The translations under genes and the position numbers were made by a program. A model generated the notes under the pieces. It was not told the origin of the DNA. It did no database searches and saw nothing but the letters and a program-made list of their open reading frames with translations. A stretch of 16,095 bases of DNA from positions 1 through 16,095 of the forward strand of contig CAMPIG010000057.1 in assembly GCA_946886255.1 (NCBI GenBank), in the 5' to 3' direction. This document shows, piece after piece, positions 14,929 to 16,095 of this stretch (its first letter is position 1; every line of letters begins with the position of its first letter). This DNA comes from an uncultured Cellvibrio sp. GTDB taxonomy: Bacteria; Pseudomonadota; Gammaproteobacteria; Pseudomonadales; Cellvibrionaceae.

Positions 14929-16095
14929 AGATGAAGTTTGTTAAAAGCTGCATGGCTTTCGTAGCCGCAGGTTTGCTGAGCAGCAGTTTTGCTTTGGCGC
15001 AGCAGGCTGATAAGGCTGCAACGCTGGACCAACTGTTAGATATGGTAAAAAAATCCCAGATCGCTGAGTCTGCCGAGCACCGTCAGCGTGAGGCCGAGTT
15101 TTCGCGCAACAAAGCCAACCAGGCTAATTTATTGGCTCAGGCTAAAGCGACTCGTCAGGCCGAAGAGTCCCGCTCTGAGCGTTTGGAAAAGGTTCATTCT
15201 GACCAGGAGTTGCAGGTTACCGCCAAGAGAACCCAATTCAATGAGCGTCTTGGTTCCATGCGCGAACTGTTTGGTCACTTGACCTCAACGGCTGGTGATT
15301 TGCGCGTAGCCACCGAAAGTTCTCTGGTAAGTGCTCAATACCCGAATCGTGGTGACTTCCTTGAAGACCTGATCGACAAAATGAACAGCAACACCAAGTT
15401 GCCTACCATCGCTGAGATTGAGCGTCTGTGGTACGAAGTTCAGCGTGAGATGGTGGAAGGTGGCCGTGTCAGCAAGTTCAATGGTGTTGTTATTAAGCCT
15501 AACGGTGACAAAGCTGAGCAGGAAATCGTACGTATTGGCGTATGGAACCTGGTTTCTAATGGTCAATACTTGAGCTTTGAAGGTGGAAAAATTTCGGAGC
15601 TGCCACGTCAGCCCGACGGGTTTGCTTCAGGCGCCTCTGCGTTGCAGGCATCTACATCCGGTTTGACTGGGGTAGGTGTTGACCCTACTGGCCCAACTGG
15701 TGGTTCATTGCTTGCGGCTTTGATCAACAAAGAAACTTTGGTTGAACAATGGCATCACGGCGGCTTGGTAGGCTATGTGATCACTGGTGTGGGTATTTTC
15801 GGTGTATTGCTCGGCCTGTGGCGTATTCTGGTGTTGTTCGGTGTAAGTGCAAAAGTTAGCGCACAGCTAAAATCAAGCAAACCGAACCCGAACAATCCAT
15901 TGGGTCGCGTACTCAAAGTGGCTGAAGACAATCCAAAAGCTGACAACGAAACATTGGAGTTGAAACTTGAAGAAGCGGTGCTAAAAGAGCGTCCTTCTAT
16001 TGAAAGCGGTCTGGCTATTTTGAAAATTATCGCCGCCGTGGCTCCGTTGTTGGGTCTGTTGGGTACCGTAACCGGTATGATCGAAACCTTCCAGG
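14925..16095 (+). CDS. TtpC-like MotA/TolQ/ExbB proton-channel protein (partial, cut by window end)
   Basis: Open to the window edge: 390 codons are visible with no stop; full length is probably ~450. GGAGG lies 7 bases before the ATG, which overlaps the DUF3450 stop as ATGA. An N-terminal signal peptide (AFVAAGLLSSSFALA, cleavage near residue 25) leads into a long periplasmic part. It contains a charged coiled coil (~35-100, rich in Glu, Arg, Lys, Gln) and a globular segment to ~270. Then come a membrane segment (about 279-305, GGLVGYVITGVGIFGVLLGL), a cytoplasmic stretch with LKEELEEAVL-like helices (LKLEEAVLKE), and the start of the ExbB/TolQ core (IIAAVAPLLGLLGTVTGM, about 369-386). This layout matches TtpC, required with ExbB2/ExbD2 for TonB2 energy transduction in Vibrio. 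Inner membrane. exbB2, exbD2 and tonB2 would be expected downstream. Confidence 0.9.
   Translation, partial: MKMKFVKSCMAFVAAGLLSSSFALAQQADKAATLDQLLDMVKKSQIAESAEHRQREAEFSRNKANQANLLAQAKATRQAEESRSERLEKVHSDQELQVTAKRTQFNERLGSMRELFGHLTSTAGDLRVATESSLVSAQYPNRGDFLEDLIDKMNSNTKLPTIAEIERLWYEVQREMVEGGRVSKFNGVVIKPNGDKAEQEIVRIGVWNLVSNGQYLSFEGGKISELPRQPDGFASGASALQASTSGLTGVGVDPTGPTGGSLLAALINKETLVEQWHHGGLVGYVITGVGIFGVLLGLWRILVLFGVSAKVSAQLKSSKPNPNNPLGRVLKVAEDNPKADNETLELKLEEAVLKERPSIESGLAILKIIAAVAPLLGLLGTVTGMIETFQ

Noticed and set aside
1..16095. Insertion sequences, CRISPR arrays, tRNA or rRNA genes, prophage genes
   Set aside because: I saw no transposase or integrase motifs, regularly spaced repeats or tRNA cloverleaf sequences by eye; a covariance-model scan would be needed to exclude small RNAs.

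Overview
The window looks like the chromosome of a free-living gammaproteobacterium of the Pseudomonas/Cellvibrio kind. Two things support this. The block HAD phosphatase - rppH - ptsP - lgt - thyA follows the order I recall from pseudomonads. The right edge opens a DUF3450/large-ExbB (TtpC-like) cluster of the TonB2 type known from Vibrio, Shewanella and polysaccharide-degrading marine and soil relatives. Assignment to Cellvibrionaceae is an inference from memory of synteny, not a measured match. I see no mobile elements, CRISPR arrays, tRNA or rRNA genes.

Layout. (1) 34-459 (-): small acidic-tailed protein of unknown function, then a 320-base non-coding stretch. (2) 780-3288 (+): oxyR, with both redox cysteines at the E. 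coli positions (199 and 208), followed 31 bases later by a flavin-dependent tryptophan-halogenase-family gene. (3) 3314-4603 (-): FlgT-like exported flagellar protein, preceded by a good candidate sigma-28 promoter; 4738-5205 (+): divergent unknown lipoprotein. (4) 5314-6507 (+): rlmI, convergent with an imelysin-family gene (6528-7646, -), which lies behind a HAD-IB phosphatase gene (7692-8348, -). (5) 8584-13848 (+): rppH, ptsP, lgt, thyA, folA, a housekeeping run joining mRNA decay, the nitrogen PTS, lipoprotein maturation and folate/dTMP synthesis. (6) 14146-end (+): DUF3450 protein and a TtpC-like proton-channel protein cut by the window edge, whose ATGA overlap suggests translational coupling.

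How the genes fit together. thyA makes dTMP and dihydrofolate, and folA next to it regenerates tetrahydrofolate. rppH and ptsP are neighbours in pseudomonads but act separately (mRNA 5'-end decapping; first phosphotransferase of PTS-Ntr). The last two genes should begin an energy-transducing TonB2-type complex. The oxyR-halogenase pair is the least explained association. Several genes appear to start with GTG (imelysin, HAD, rppH, folA), and longer upstream ORFs were trimmed to family-consistent starts.

Most of the window is ordinary conserved chromosome. The points worth a second look are the halogenase beside oxyR, the sigma-28 site before the FlgT-like gene, the Pro-to-Ala change next to the catalytic cysteine of ThyA, and the palindrome-rich leader of the DUF3450/TtpC operon.
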